Of a stretch of 64,000 nt of DNA, positions 1 through 8,133 are shown piece after piece. The DNA is from Chitinispirillales bacterium ANBcel5. GTDB lineage: Bacteria > Fibrobacterota > Chitinivibrionia > Chitinivibrionales > Chitinispirillaceae. The stretch is from contig JARUKZ010000008.1 in NCBI GenBank assembly GCA_029688955.1, forward strand, positions 62,001 to 126,000, given 5' to 3'. Each line of letters begins with the position of its first letter. Positions within the stretch are counted from its first letter, which is position 1. The position numbers and the translations under genes were made by a program. The notes under the pieces were generated by a model that was given only the letters and a program-made list of their open reading frames with translations, was not told the origin of the DNA and did not search any database.

Positions 1-226
1 TCTCAATTACTCTACCCTTGGGAAATCCACCAACTCCAAGGGCAGTATCAAGGGATATTGATCCTGTAGGGATTACCGGTACATTAATATTTGAGCCTGC
101 GGTTCCAAGGCGCATGATTGAGCCCTTACCATGCTGTTTCTCTATTTGCCCCACCGCCTGCTCGATTGCATTTATCTTATTTTTGCTCTCAGCATCAACA
201 CTGGACGAAGCGTTTTTTCTTGCCAT
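1..226 (-). CDS. recA: RecA recombinase, N-terminal part (runs off window)
   Basis: RecA forms ATP-dependent filaments on single-stranded DNA for homologous recombination and triggers LexA self-cleavage. The reverse strand from the ATG at 226 reads [17 protein letters not shown], then an [19 protein letters not shown] stretch, then [20 protein letters not shown] at the edge. This is the conserved N-terminal helix and the start of the ATPase core, ending just before the Walker A loop. An AAGGAG ribosome site lies just upstream (about 234-239). Only 75 codons are present; the rest lies left of the window. It diverges from the mS38-like gene at 531. Confidence 0.97.
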   Translation of the reverse strand, partial: MARKNASSSVDAESKNKINAIEQAVGQIEKQHGKGSIMRLGTAGSNINVPVIPTGSISLDTALGVGGFPKGRVIE

Positions 227-530
227 CGGATTACTCCTTGTGGGTTAGACCGAAAAAAAAACATTTCCGGATCGTTTCACGTTCTATATATAGTTCTAAA
301 AGATACGATTTGCACACTGAGGTTATAAAACATTATTTAAGAAACATCATACGGCCCCTTTAAACGATAATCATTCGATGCAAAACCTCTTTTTTTCTGC
401 CCAAAAGTGATTTTTTTTATCTCAAAAACGAGGTTTTAAATTAGTTTCTTGACTGAAATAGGCCGCAAAATGCATTTTATACAATTCTCTAAAGCTTTTA
501 AGCACAATAAATGAAAGGATGTCCGTCGAA
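227..530. other. recA / mS38-like divergent intergenic region
   Basis: This 304-bp AT-rich region lies between two divergent genes and must hold both promoters. Apart from the GTTC direct repeat near recA and several T-runs I see no coding potential. An open frame on the minus strand across 422-610 is only the complement of the Lys/Arg codons of the small plus-strand gene. Confidence 0.5.
281..296. promoter_or_regulatory. possible SOS-type direct repeat upstream of recA
   Basis: GTTC is repeated directly with eight bases between copies (281-284 and 293-296), about 55 bp upstream of the recA start. A GTTC-N7-GTTC direct repeat is the LexA operator in alphaproteobacteria; here the spacer is one base longer. 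The match is short and the identification is tentative. Confidence 0.25.
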
Positions 531-620
531 ATGGCGAGTGTAAAAAAGAAAAGAAAAGCCAAGATCAATAAACATAAAAGAAAAAAAGCACGCCGCTTAA
601 ACCGCCACAAAAAGAAATAA
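531..620 (+). CDS. AURKAIP1/COX24 (mS38-like) small basic ribosomal protein
   Basis: This 29-residue protein is made almost entirely of Lys, Arg, His and Asn. It begins MASVKKKRKAKINKHKRKK and ends RRLNRHKKK. This pattern (KKKR.KI.KHK..K...LNRHKKK) is the bacterial AURKAIP1/COX24 domain, related to mitochondrial ribosomal protein mS38, and is expected to bind 16S rRNA in the small subunit. An AAGGA at about 514-518 is a weak, distant ribosome site, so the start rests mainly on the family pattern. A clear terminator follows at 658. It is easily missed because of its size. Confidence 0.85.
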   Translation: MASVKKKRKAKINKHKRKKARRLNRHKKK

Positions 621-657
621 GCGCGTAACTAAGAGACATTGATACCTCCTTTTTGAA

Positions 658-694
658 AACACGGGACTCTCTATTTGCAGAGCCCGTGTTGTTT
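658..694 (+). terminator. Rho-independent terminator after the mS38-like gene
   Basis: AACACGGGACTCT (658-670) pairs with AGAGCCCGTGTT (679-690), an eight-base loop between them, followed by GTTT. The stem has one mismatch. Confidence 0.7.
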
Positions 695-879
695 AATTGA
701 TACAGCCACTAAAGCCATATTCAGTAGATATTAACTTGTTCTGTACAGCTTAAAGGTACTATCTTCAGGCTTGCCTCAATTAAGCACTTAATGGTATAAT
801 TAGCAAATGTTCAATCTCTTGCCCATTTCAGGGCTTTGTATTATTTTGAAAATAAGCCATGCATTTTTTAGGAGGTTAA

Positions 880-1002
880 ATGTCAAACACTATAAAAATC
901 GCTGCAATTGTTGCTGTAGTGGCATTTATTGTTACTTTGGTTTACGGTCTCAGTCACCGCAAACAAAAACCCCACTATGATGACGACTGTTGCGGATGCT
1001 AA
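880..1002 (+). CDS. 40-residue single-pass membrane protein with Cys-rich tail
   Basis: The ATG at 880 is preceded by a strong TAGGAGG site (869-875). The product has one membrane segment (about residues 6-23, IKIAAIVAVVAFIVTLVYG), a short basic stretch (SHRKQK) and an acidic, cysteine-rich C-terminus ending YDDDCCGC. It is followed by a terminator. I do not recognise the family. The CC-x-C tail after three Asp could bind a metal or cluster, or be a membrane-proximal redox site; both are inference. The strong ribosome site and clean terminator argue that it is a real monocistronic gene. Confidence 0.7.
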   Translation: MSNTIKIAAIVAVVAFIVTLVYGLSHRKQKPHYDDDCCGC

Positions 1003-1018
1003 AAGATCTCCCTAAGGC

Positions 1019-1048
1019 GGCGTATAACTCATAGTACGCCTCCTTTTT
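1019..1048 (+). terminator. terminator after the 40-residue membrane protein
   Basis: GGCGTA (1019-1024) pairs with TACGCC (1035-1040) and is followed by TCC and a five-T run (1044-1048). It also separates this gene from the convergent pdhC. Confidence 0.6.
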
Positions 1049-1058
1049 GATACTACGG

Positions 1059-2288
1059 TTAAAACAACATACTTACCGGATTTTCAAACACCTCTTTTAA
1101 AGTCGCCGCAAACTCTGCTGCCAACGCTCCATCTACTACCCGATGATCACAGGAAAGCGTCAGAATAATCGTAGACTGCACCTCTATATCTTTGTTTTGA
1201 GCAACAACTGGTTCTTTAAATACCTCGCCCACCGCAAGTATTGCGGAACCTGGTGGATTAATTATTGCAGTAAAGTGACGCACCCCATACGATCCAAGAT
1301 TGCTTATAGTAAATGTTGCATTAGTGTAATCTTCAAGCGAAAGCTTACCCTTACGTGCCTTTTCAACCAGCCCCCTCAACTCCTCATCAATAGTAAGTAT
1401 TCCCTTTGAAGTACAGTTACGTACCACCGGGGTCACCAGTCCATCCTTAACTGCTACTGCAAGTCCTATATCGACCGCGCCGAAATGCCGTATTGCATCA
1501 TCCTGCCAGGTTGAATTAACCTGAGGATATTGACGTAGCGCTTCAGCCACCAGTTTAATTAAAAATGCATTGAGAGATATTTTTTGGTCTCTTTTTGCAT
1601 TTAAGTTGCGCCTGGCTTCCACTATCAAATCAGCACATACATTTACCGAAAGATAAAAATGCGGAGCAGTAAACATAGACTGGGAAAGCCTCTGAGCGAT
1701 GACTCTTCTACGCTCAGAATGGGGAATTTTTTCCTCCCTCATTGCAGAAGATGTAACCGGAGCGGTACTAGCCGCCTCTTTCTCCTTAATCCTTCTTTCA
1801 ATATCCTGCTTTATCACCCGCCCTTGCGGACCAGTACCATGAACCGTAGTGATATCTATGCTGTTTTTTTTGGCGAGTTCTCTTGCCAGTGGTGATGCCT
1901 TTACCCCTTTGGGCGGTTTTTGCTTACCATCACCTTTAGACTGTTTATGCACTCCGTCTATCTCAGCTTGCTCTCTGATAGCCCCCTCAGGTTCTGCTTC
2001 TTTTTCCTGTTCCCCTTCTATCTGTTTAAGCAAAGCCGAAATATCCTCTCCGGGACTCCCTGCGATTGCAATTACTTCTCCAACCTTTACCCTAGCCCCT
2101 TCACCAGCAATAATTTTTAGAATGGTTCCATCACTGTTAGCCTCATAATCCATGGTGGCTTTATCTGTTTCTACTTCACATAATACATCACCGGCAGAAA
2201 AAGCCTCTCCCTGCTGTTTAATCCATTTTGCAACAGTAGCTATCTCCATAGTGGGGGAAAGAGCAAGCATTACCAGTTTCTCAGCCAT
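1059..2288 (-). CDS. pdhC: pyruvate dehydrogenase E2, dihydrolipoamide acetyltransferase
   Basis: E2 transfers the acetyl group from E1 via a swinging lipoyl arm to CoA and forms the core of the complex. This 409-residue protein has one lipoyl domain (residues 1-80, lipoyl Lys about 43 in ETDKATMDYE), a Pro/Glu/Lys-rich linker, a peripheral-subunit-binding domain (about 131-165, ASPLARELAKK...GTGPQGRV) and a catalytic domain from about 190, with the HRVVDG active-site motif near residue 380. It is the last gene of the operon, 14 bp after pdhB. No E3 gene is adjacent, so dihydrolipoamide dehydrogenase must be encoded elsewhere. Related 2-oxoacid complexes are possible, but the E1 subunits favour pyruvate. 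Confidence 0.93.
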   Translation of the reverse strand: MAEKLVMLALSPTMEIATVAKWIKQQGEAFSAGDVLCEVETDKATMDYEANSDGTILKIIAGEGARVKVGEVIAIAGSPGEDISALLKQIEGEQEKEAEPEGAIREQAEIDGVHKQSKGDGKQKPPKGVKASPLARELAKKNSIDITTVHGTGPQGRVIKQDIERRIKEKEAASTAPVTSSAMREEKIPHSERRRVIAQRLSQSMFTAPHFYLSVNVCADLIVEARRNLNAKRDQKISLNAFLIKLVAEALRQYPQVNSTWQDDAIRHFGAVDIGLAVAVKDGLVTPVVRNCTSKGILTIDEELRGLVEKARKGKLSLEDYTNATFTISNLGSYGVRHFTAIINPPGSAILAVGEVFKEPVVAQNKDIEVQSTIILTLSCDHRVVDGALAAEFAATLKEVFENPVSMLF

Positions 2289-2302
2289 ATTTTTTCTCCT
2301 TA

Positions 2303-3283
2303 TCAGACCATATAGGCGCTTTTCTTTGCCGCCTGCACGGTTTTTCTTACGGATGGCAACACTGCCAGTTCCAGGCGGTGATTATAAGGTACCGGAACAT
2401 CTTCGGAACATACCAACTCAACTGGAGAGTCCAGAAAGTCGAAACAATTACTTGAAACAAGATAGCACAGATGAGAGCCGACACTGGCATAGGGCCACGC
2501 TTCGTCCAAAACAACACAGCGATTGGTTTTTTTCACTGAGGTATAGATAGCCTGCTCATCAACCGGCCTTAAACTCCGAAGATCAATCACTTCAGTTTCA
2601 AGTCCCTCTTTTGCAAGCTCTTCTGCAGCTTCCAGTGCAAGTCTGACAGGTTTTGAAAAAGCCAGTATAGTCACATCTTCACCTTCCCTGACCACATTTG
2701 CTTCCCCAAACGGTATAAGGCTTTCTGAAGATTTTATCTCGCCCTTCCAATTATACATAAGTTCACTTTCAAGAAATAGTACCGGGTTATCATCCCTGAT
2801 AGCGGTTTTTAGCATGCCCTTAGCGTCGGCAGGATTTGAAGGAGCCATTACTTTTAAACCCGGACAGTGACAGTAAATGGACTGCAAAGCCTGTGAGTGC
2901 TGCGAAGACAGAAATTCTGCCGGCCCATTAGGGCCTCTGAACACAGCGGGTATTTTAAACTGTCCCCCAGACATATGACGCATTTTCGCAGCATTATTAT
3001 AGATCTGATCGAGTGCCTGAAGAGAAAAATTAAACGTCATCCATTCTACGATAGGTCGTAAACCCACCATAGCTGCACCTATCCCTATTCCAGTAAATCC
3101 TTCCTCTGAAATGGGAGTATCTATTACCCGTTTTGAACCATACTTCTCAAGTAAACCCTGGCTCACTTTGTAGGCTCCGTGGTACTGCGCTACTTCTTCA
3201 CCTATAAGAAAGACCGTTTCATCCCGCTGCATCTCTTCATCAATTGCCTGGCGCAGCGCTTCTCTGAATGTTACTTGTGCCAT
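2303..3283 (-). CDS. pdhB: pyruvate dehydrogenase E1 component, beta subunit
   Basis: The beta subunit completes the thiamine-diphosphate site of heterotetrameric E1. The 326 residues carry the usual transketolase-like fold: FLIGEEVAQYHGAYKVSQGL near residue 25, DTPISEEGFTGIGIGAAMVG at about 55-75, and RGPNG near 115. The C-terminal transketolase domain contains VIDLRSLRPVD (about 240). Length is typical. It lies 19 bp downstream of pdhA and 14 bp upstream of pdhC. Confidence 0.94.
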   Translation of the reverse strand: MAQVTFREALRQAIDEEMQRDETVFLIGEEVAQYHGAYKVSQGLLEKYGSKRVIDTPISEEGFTGIGIGAAMVGLRPIVEWMTFNFSLQALDQIYNNAAKMRHMSGGQFKIPAVFRGPNGPAEFLSSQHSQALQSIYCHCPGLKVMAPSNPADAKGMLKTAIRDDNPVLFLESELMYNWKGEIKSSESLIPFGEANVVREGEDVTILAFSKPVRLALEAAEELAKEGLETEVIDLRSLRPVDEQAIYTSVKKTNRCVVLDEAWPYASVGSHLCYLVSSNCFDFLDSPVELVCSEDVPVPYNHRLELAVLPSVRKTVQAAKKSAYMV

Positions 3284-3302
3284 TTTTTATCCCCTGTTTT
3301 TT

Positions 3303-4283
3303 TCAGGCAAGAACATCCTGGTATATAGATTCAAGAGGCGGCTCTTCACTCTCCCGGGCAAATTCAACAGCCTCTTCACACTCTTTTTTTACCTCAGCAT
3401 CCATACCCAGAAACTCTTCTTCTGTTAAACGTTGATCCCTTATCATCCGAGCCTTCAAAAGAAGAATCGGATCCTGTTCCCTGAATGCATCCAGTTCCTC
3501 TCTTGTACGATACCTTGCCGGGTCACTCATTGAATGCCCTTTATAGCGATAGGTTTTAAGCTCAAGTAGTGAAGGCGCATGCTCTTTGCGTGCCTTTTGC
3601 ACCATCTCCCCCACAGCATCATACACTTCAAGGACATCCATGCCGTTTACCTGCTTACCTTCAATACCGTACGATGTTCCCATAACAGAAAAATCGGTCA
3701 CCGCACTTACTCTGCGATAATCGGTCCCCATACCGTACTGATTATTTTCGCAAATGTAGAGGACCGGCAGGTTCCAGATTTTTGCCATATTCACACTTTC
3801 GTGAAACGAACCCTGATGAATCGCTCCATCGCCGAAAAAACAAAGCACCACGCCATCCTGTTCTCTGTAACGGATCGCCAGAGCTACACCTGTTGCGGTT
3901 GGGATATGAGCACCTACAATTCCATTGCCCCCCAAAAAATGCTTCTCTTTATCGAAAAAATGCATCGACCCCCCTTTACCTCTCGAGCAGCCGGTTACTT
4001 TTCCATACAGTTCAGCCATAAGGACACTGGATTCCATTCCACTTGCTATAGCCAAACCATGATCTCTGTATGCTGATACCACGTAATCTTTTTTGAGATC
4101 GAGAGTAGCTATAGCCCCTACCGCTGAAGCCTCCTGTCCTATATAGAGGTGACAAAACCCACCGATTTTTCTCAAGCCATACATTTGTGAGGCCTTCTCT
4201 TCAAAACGCCTGATCAGCAGCATTTGTTTTAAGAGAGAGAGCAGCATCGTTCTGTCATATTGTTTAACTTCTCGCATTTGCAT
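3303..4283 (-). CDS. pdhA: pyruvate dehydrogenase E1 component, alpha subunit
   Basis: E1 alpha decarboxylates pyruvate with its beta partner using thiamine diphosphate. The 326-residue protein shows the ThDP motif from GDGAIHQGSFHES to ENNQYGMGT (about 165-200) and the ordered loop YRYKGHSMSDPARYRTREE (about 255-275), which in other organisms carries the regulatory serine. LRKIGGFCHLYIGQEA near residue 38 is family-typical. Translation starts at the first ATG, behind AAGGAG. It is 30 bp after the PPOX-like gene and is probably co-transcribed. Confidence 0.94.
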   Translation of the reverse strand: MQMREVKQYDRTMLLSLLKQMLLIRRFEEKASQMYGLRKIGGFCHLYIGQEASAVGAIATLDLKKDYVVSAYRDHGLAIASGMESSVLMAELYGKVTGCSRGKGGSMHFFDKEKHFLGGNGIVGAHIPTATGVALAIRYREQDGVVLCFFGDGAIHQGSFHESVNMAKIWNLPVLYICENNQYGMGTDYRRVSAVTDFSVMGTSYGIEGKQVNGMDVLEVYDAVGEMVQKARKEHAPSLLELKTYRYKGHSMSDPARYRTREELDAFREQDPILLLKARMIRDQRLTEEEFLGMDAEVKKECEEAVEFARESEEPPLESIYQDVLA

Positions 4284-4313
4284 TTTCTTTAAGCTCCTTA
4301 GATGAAGAGACTT

Positions 4314-4763
4314 CTATGCCTTAGCTTCAAACTTAACCGTTTCGCGAGTACCATTCATAGGTGTATAGTACATCGCCTCATCAATCACCAGTTCAAGCAC
4401 CACAAGCTCCCCTTCACTTACATTTGCTTTCCAAAACGCTGCCAGTCTTGAGCCGATAGCCTCAAGAACCTCTTTTCTTATGGAAGGATTTTCAAGAATA
4501 TTCATCACTCCTCTTACGTTTATGACTTTATCCAGTGCAGGAGACTGAAGCATCATTTCCACATGAGGATTACTATGGAGATGTTCCACTTTTGAGAATT
4601 TCAGTGCAGTAACTGTATAAAGAGCCCCCGGACGATTTTTTAAGACTCCCGGAATAACCCAGCGGATATGAGGTTTTTCATCCTGATCAACGGTAGCTAA
4701 AACAGCCGTTTTAGACTCATCTATGATTGTTTCCATGGCAGAAAGTATCTCCTGAGTGTTCAT
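4314..4763 (-). CDS. pyridoxamine 5'-phosphate oxidase-like (general stress 26 type) flavin-binding protein
   Basis: A 149-residue split-barrel protein of the PPOX/general-stress-protein-26 type, which binds FMN, F420 or heme in different members. Typical features are TAVLATVDQDEKPHIRWV in the first 45 residues, LYTVTALKFSKVEHLHSNP, and the MYYTPMNG segment near the end. The frame is open to 4841, but a GAGGGG site places the start at the ATG at 4763 (MNTQEILSAME). It leads the pdh genes with a 30-bp gap, so it may share their promoter. The substrate cannot be told from the sequence. Confidence 0.75.
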   Translation of the reverse strand: MNTQEILSAMETIIDESKTAVLATVDQDEKPHIRWVIPGVLKNRPGALYTVTALKFSKVEHLHSNPHVEMMLQSPALDKVINVRGVMNILENPSIRKEVLEAIGSRLAAFWKANVSEGELVVLELVIDEAMYYTPMNGTRETVKFEAKA

Positions 4764-4932
4764 ATAGCCCCTCATGTTTAAGCATTTAACTCGATGGTTT
4801 TTCCTGAAAGGATCAAAGCAAAACTGCAACTCCCATGCCAAAAAATTTACCGGGACAGAGAAATCTTTGGCACAGTTATTGTCTCTCTCTTAGTTTGCAG
4901 ATAATACCAGGGAATCTAAAGGGAGTTTTTTT

Positions 4933-6477
4933 TTGAGGGAAACAAAAAGAGAACAATTGCCTCAGGGCATCATTATGCTACAAATTGATGGCTTAGGGAT
5001 GAAACAGTTCCAAAAAGCACTCAGCTCCTCAAAGATGCCATTTTTGGCTTCACTTCTAGCAAAAAAGAAGTATTCGCTCCATTCATTTTACTCCGGTCTC
5101 CCTTCGAGCACCCCGGGAGTGCAGGCCGAAATCTTTTTCGGTGAAAAAACTGCTGTACCCGCTTTTGGATACTTAAATAAAGAAACCGGTGAATACTGTA
5201 ATATGCTAAGTTCCAAAACCTCACGTCGCATTCAACGAGAACTTAAGCAAAAGGCAGATTCGCTTCTTAAGGGTGGAAGCTCCTATTTAAATGTATATAG
5301 CGCCGACAGCATAAAGTCAGGCTTTTGCTCCACTGATAATGGAATAAAATTTTACCTGAGTCTCATAAACCCCCGTACACTGTTATCGATTTTGTTTCTT
5401 CATGGGTTTATGATTGTCAGAACGTTAATTCTTTTTATAGTCGAATTTTTTCTGGCTATTTTTGATTTTTTCAGAGGAATAATACAGAGGGAAAGTTTAT
5501 GGAAAGAGATAGAGTTTGTTCCGGCAAGAGTAGGTATTTGCGTTCTTTTACGGGAGCTTATCACTGCAAATGCCATAATTGATGCATCAAGAGGGCTTCC
5601 AATCATACACTGTAACTTTCTGGGTTATGATGAGCAGGCACACCGCAGAGGCCCTTCATCCCGATTTGCCCACTGGACCTTAAAGGGAATAGATGATGCG
5701 ATTCGCAGAATCCACAATGGTAGCAAAAAATCATCAAAACGCAACTACACGCTTCTGGTTTATTCCGATCATGGACAGGAACAAACAATCTCTTACACAC
5801 GACAGTACGGCAGGTCTGTTCAAAGTGCAGCCGCTCAGATTCTCAGAAACTCAGGAATAAAAAATGTATCAAACGGAAGCATTTCTGAAAGTATTCAACT
5901 TAAAAGAATCGCACTTTTGGGAATACAGTTTATAAACCGATTATCTGACGGTCATCTTTATAGCTTTAGAGAAGAGCGATCACCTGGAAGGATTATAGCA
6001 GTTGGGCCGGTTGGACACATCTATTTGCCAAAAAAAATCTCCTCATCACGTATGGATCATATTGCGCGGGCTCTGGTACACGAAGGCAACCTCCCTTTGG
6101 TTATGCGGGTAGAGAGATCGGGGAAAGTTATAGCCTGGAACAGTGAAGGCAAATGGCACCTGCCGGAAGATACCGCAAAGGTAGTAGGTGAAGACCATCC
6201 CTTCTTGAACGAACTTTGCTCCGATCTACTGAATTTGGTTAAGCACCCTCATTCGGGGGATTTTGTATTTTCAGGTTGGAGCCCCAGTCAACCGCCGCTT
6301 AGTTTCCCCAGTGAAAACGGAGCACATGCCGGTCCTGGAATAAACGAAACCCGTGGCTTTGCATTGATTGCACCAAATATAAATACGGTATCAAAGGACA
6401 CTAAGTATTTAAGAGGCGCGGTATTAAGAAAGGTTGTTTTAGATTTTTTACAAAACCACTCAAAAAGCGCCCCCTAA
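4933..6477 (+). CDS. alkaline-phosphatase superfamily hydrolase with membrane segment
   Basis: A 514-residue phosphodiesterase/phosphatase of the alkaline phosphatase superfamily. Candidate metal and nucleophile positions are visible in order: QIDGLG (Asp, about residue 19), STPGVQAEIFFG (nucleophile Thr/Ser, about 60), NFLGYDEQAHRRG (Asp/His, about 235), YSDHGQEQ (Asp-His, about 280) and GAHAGPG (His, about 465). A strongly hydrophobic stretch at about 145-180 (LSILFLHGFMIVRTLILFIV) suggests membrane attachment by an internal hairpin. The start is TTG at 4933, chosen because AAGGGAG sits eight bases upstream; ATG 4975 is the alternative. The substrate is unknown; a nucleotide pyrophosphatase or lipid head-group enzyme is plausible. 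Confidence 0.75.
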   Translation: MRETKREQLPQGIIMLQIDGLGMKQFQKALSSSKMPFLASLLAKKKYSLHSFYSGLPSSTPGVQAEIFFGEKTAVPAFGYLNKETGEYCNMLSSKTSRRIQRELKQKADSLLKGGSSYLNVYSADSIKSGFCSTDNGIKFYLSLINPRTLLSILFLHGFMIVRTLILFIVEFFLAIFDFFRGIIQRESLWKEIEFVPARVGICVLLRELITANAIIDASRGLPIIHCNFLGYDEQAHRRGPSSRFAHWTLKGIDDAIRRIHNGSKKSSKRNYTLLVYSDHGQEQTISYTRQYGRSVQSAAAQILRNSGIKNVSNGSISESIQLKRIALLGIQFINRLSDGHLYSFREERSPGRIIAVGPVGHIYLPKKISSSRMDHIARALVHEGNLPLVMRVERSGKVIAWNSEGKWHLPEDTAKVVGEDHPFLNELCSDLLNLVKHPHSGDFVFSGWSPSQPPLSFPSENGAHAGPGINETRGFALIAPNINTVSKDTKYLRGAVLRKVVLDFLQNHSKSAP

Positions 6478-6484
6478 GAGGCGC
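6463..6484 (-). terminator. terminator of the thioredoxin-like gene, inside the opposing gene's 3' end
   Basis: On the minus strand GCGCC and GGCGC form a short GC-rich stem just after the stop of the thioredoxin-like gene, followed by TTTTT. It overlaps the last codons of the convergent phosphatase-like gene. Confidence 0.55.
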
Positions 6485-6487
6485 CTG

Positions 6488-7162
6488 CTAAACGATTTTT
6501 GTTCGCTCCAGATAGCGCTCACAACAAAGTTCCTGATCAGTTGATGTTTTATCCTTAGTACTAAGGTAGCGCTGGTATTCCTGAACATATGCTGGAAGAG
6601 TATCATCGTGCCATTTGATGGCACAACCGGGGAAAGTATCTGTCTGAGAGGTTTTGATTTTTTTGTGTTTTACAACCGAATTTAAAGCATCTCTGAGCAA
6701 AGCACCCGTTACAGGCACACCATTTCCTGGCCTGCTCTCATCCATTTGTCCCTGGTATACGAGGTGACCGTTTTTGTTGAAAATGAAAAAATGAGGCATA
6801 AAAACTACTCCAAATGCTTTTGCCACTTCCTGTGTACCATCAAAAAGATAATAGAACGGGTAGTTGTGAAGCTTTGCCTCTTCGCTCATTTTTTCTGGAC
6901 AGTCTTGGGGTGAAAGCGTAATGTCGTTTGAATTTATTGCAGCAATATTTACCCCTCTTGTCTGGTACTCACTTGCCAGTTTTTTGATTACTTCCCTTAT
7001 ATGTTTTACATAGGGGCTGTGGTTACATATAAACATGATAAGAACAGCTTGAGCACCCATGGTCAGATGATCTCTAGGAATAATAGCTCCTCTGTAATCG
7101 GGAAGCCAGAAATCGGGAATCTCACTGTTCAGGGGAAGAACCGGATTTGGATAATTACTCAT
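6488..7162 (-). CDS. thioredoxin-fold (AhpC/TSA-like) protein with CNHS active site
   Basis: A 224-residue redoxin of the group usually written CNHCPYVKH. Here the motif is FICNHSPYVKHI (about residue 42), so the second Cys is replaced by Ser. The cis-Pro motif VVFMPHFFIF (about 120) and the C-terminal TFPGCAIKWHDD are present, and the Cys in GCAIKW may act as the resolving residue. No signal peptide is visible, so it is probably cytoplasmic. The frame opens at 7198, but AGGGGG before ATG 7162 (MSNYPNPVLPL) fixes the start. Role: peroxide or disulfide chemistry (inference). Confidence 0.75.
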   Translation of the reverse strand: MSNYPNPVLPLNSEIPDFWLPDYRGAIIPRDHLTMGAQAVLIMFICNHSPYVKHIREVIKKLASEYQTRGVNIAAINSNDITLSPQDCPEKMSEEAKLHNYPFYYLFDGTQEVAKAFGVVFMPHFFIFNKNGHLVYQGQMDESRPGNGVPVTGALLRDALNSVVKHKKIKTSQTDTFPGCAIKWHDDTLPAYVQEYQRYLSTKDKTSTDQELCCERYLERTKIV

Positions 7163-7270
7163 AATCTTATCCCCCTTGTACAAAAAGAGCAAATCCAAAA
7201 TTCTTTATATACTCTAAAAATTGCAATTATTATGCCCCTGAGCCGAGAATGAAATTCAAAACATAAGCAA

Positions 7271-7309
7271 AAAAAAGCCGACATCTTGCTGTGCAGAGTA
7301 TCGGCTTTT
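7271..7309 (-). terminator. terminator after the DUF4168 gene
   Basis: AAAAGCCGA (7273-7281) and TCGGCTTTT (7301-7309) form a nine-base stem. The minus strand ends in an eight-base T-run interrupted only by the stem, so it fits the upstream DUF4168 gene. Confidence 0.8.
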
Positions 7310-7342
7310 CTAGTCTAGTTTCAAACGAAACGAAGTAATCTA

Positions 7343-7849
7343 TTATCCAAGCTCTTGTTCCATTAGCTCATTGTACCTTTCCTGATACTCCGGGCTGTTT
7401 TGAAGACTCATAGCGATCTGATTATAACGTTCGGGTGTAAGCCCTCCTTCATCTATTATTTCAAGGCTCCTTTGATGCAGTTGCTGATCAAGAGCTTCCA
7501 TCTTCCCGGAAATCTCCTGTGCCTTTTCAAGCTCCTCACCCGTTGCGACACTTTCGGCTTCAGGGTTATTTTCTGCAGTAACTATATCGATGTATTTTTC
7601 AATGCTAAACCCCTGCTCTTCAATTATCTCAACCATCTCTTTTTCTGCTTCTACCTGCAACTCAATCATCTGTTTGTTAACTTCAACAAAACTGACCATA
7701 TCTTCTTCGGTAAGATCGATCGTCTCTACCTGTGATGCACCGGCACCAAACATCGGCGCCTGACCTAAACCAGCTACCAATAGTGATGTTATCACAAGAA
7801 GCCCTGCTACTACAGTGGGCCATCTCAAGTACTTTCTGAATCTGTTCAT
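7343..7849 (-). CDS. DUF4168-type secreted helical protein
   Basis: 168 residues: a basic N-terminus and one hydrophobic segment (about 11-30, VVAGLLVITSLLVAGLG) that acts as a signal peptide or anchor, followed by an acidic helical domain. The tail GLTPERYNQIAMSLQNSPEYQERY matches the DUF4168 signature (phenylalanine/tyrosine-poor 'eRYneIa...q.dpel' pattern). Function is unknown in the family; it is found in envelope-stress contexts. Two internal copies of the same idea are visible (EQGFSIEKYIDIV at about 78 and EGGLTPERYNQIA at about 135), suggesting an internal duplication. Monocistronic with its own terminator. Confidence 0.7.
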   Translation of the reverse strand: MNRFRKYLRWPTVVAGLLVITSLLVAGLGQAPMFGAGASQVETIDLTEEDMVSFVEVNKQMIELQVEAEKEMVEIIEEQGFSIEKYIDIVTAENNPEAESVATGEELEKAQEISGKMEALDQQLHQRSLEIIDEGGLTPERYNQIAMSLQNSPEYQERYNELMEQELG

Positions 7850-8133
7850 AAAAGTATGCTCCTAAAATAAATAAATAAATAAAAAGTATTTACTGATCCT
7901 AACGGTGATCATCCGGCCCCTGCAGACTTTCTCCCAGGGTGATTTCTCAGACTAATAACGCCCAAAGGGGGGATATATTTTAAAAAAAAAGAGAAATTTA
8001 ATGTATCGTATCCCAGCACACAGAAAACTTTTTCTAATCTATGCTTTTTCTGTATATTGTTGCCTTTTTTATAATATTTTTACTGTACTCAAACCATCAT
8101 AGAACTCTCAAATTACCCTAAGGAGCCCAAAAT

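Noticed and set aside
422..610. Minus-strand 62-residue open frame
   Set aside because: It is the complement of the Lys/Arg-rich codons of the mS38-like gene at 531 and has no ribosome site.
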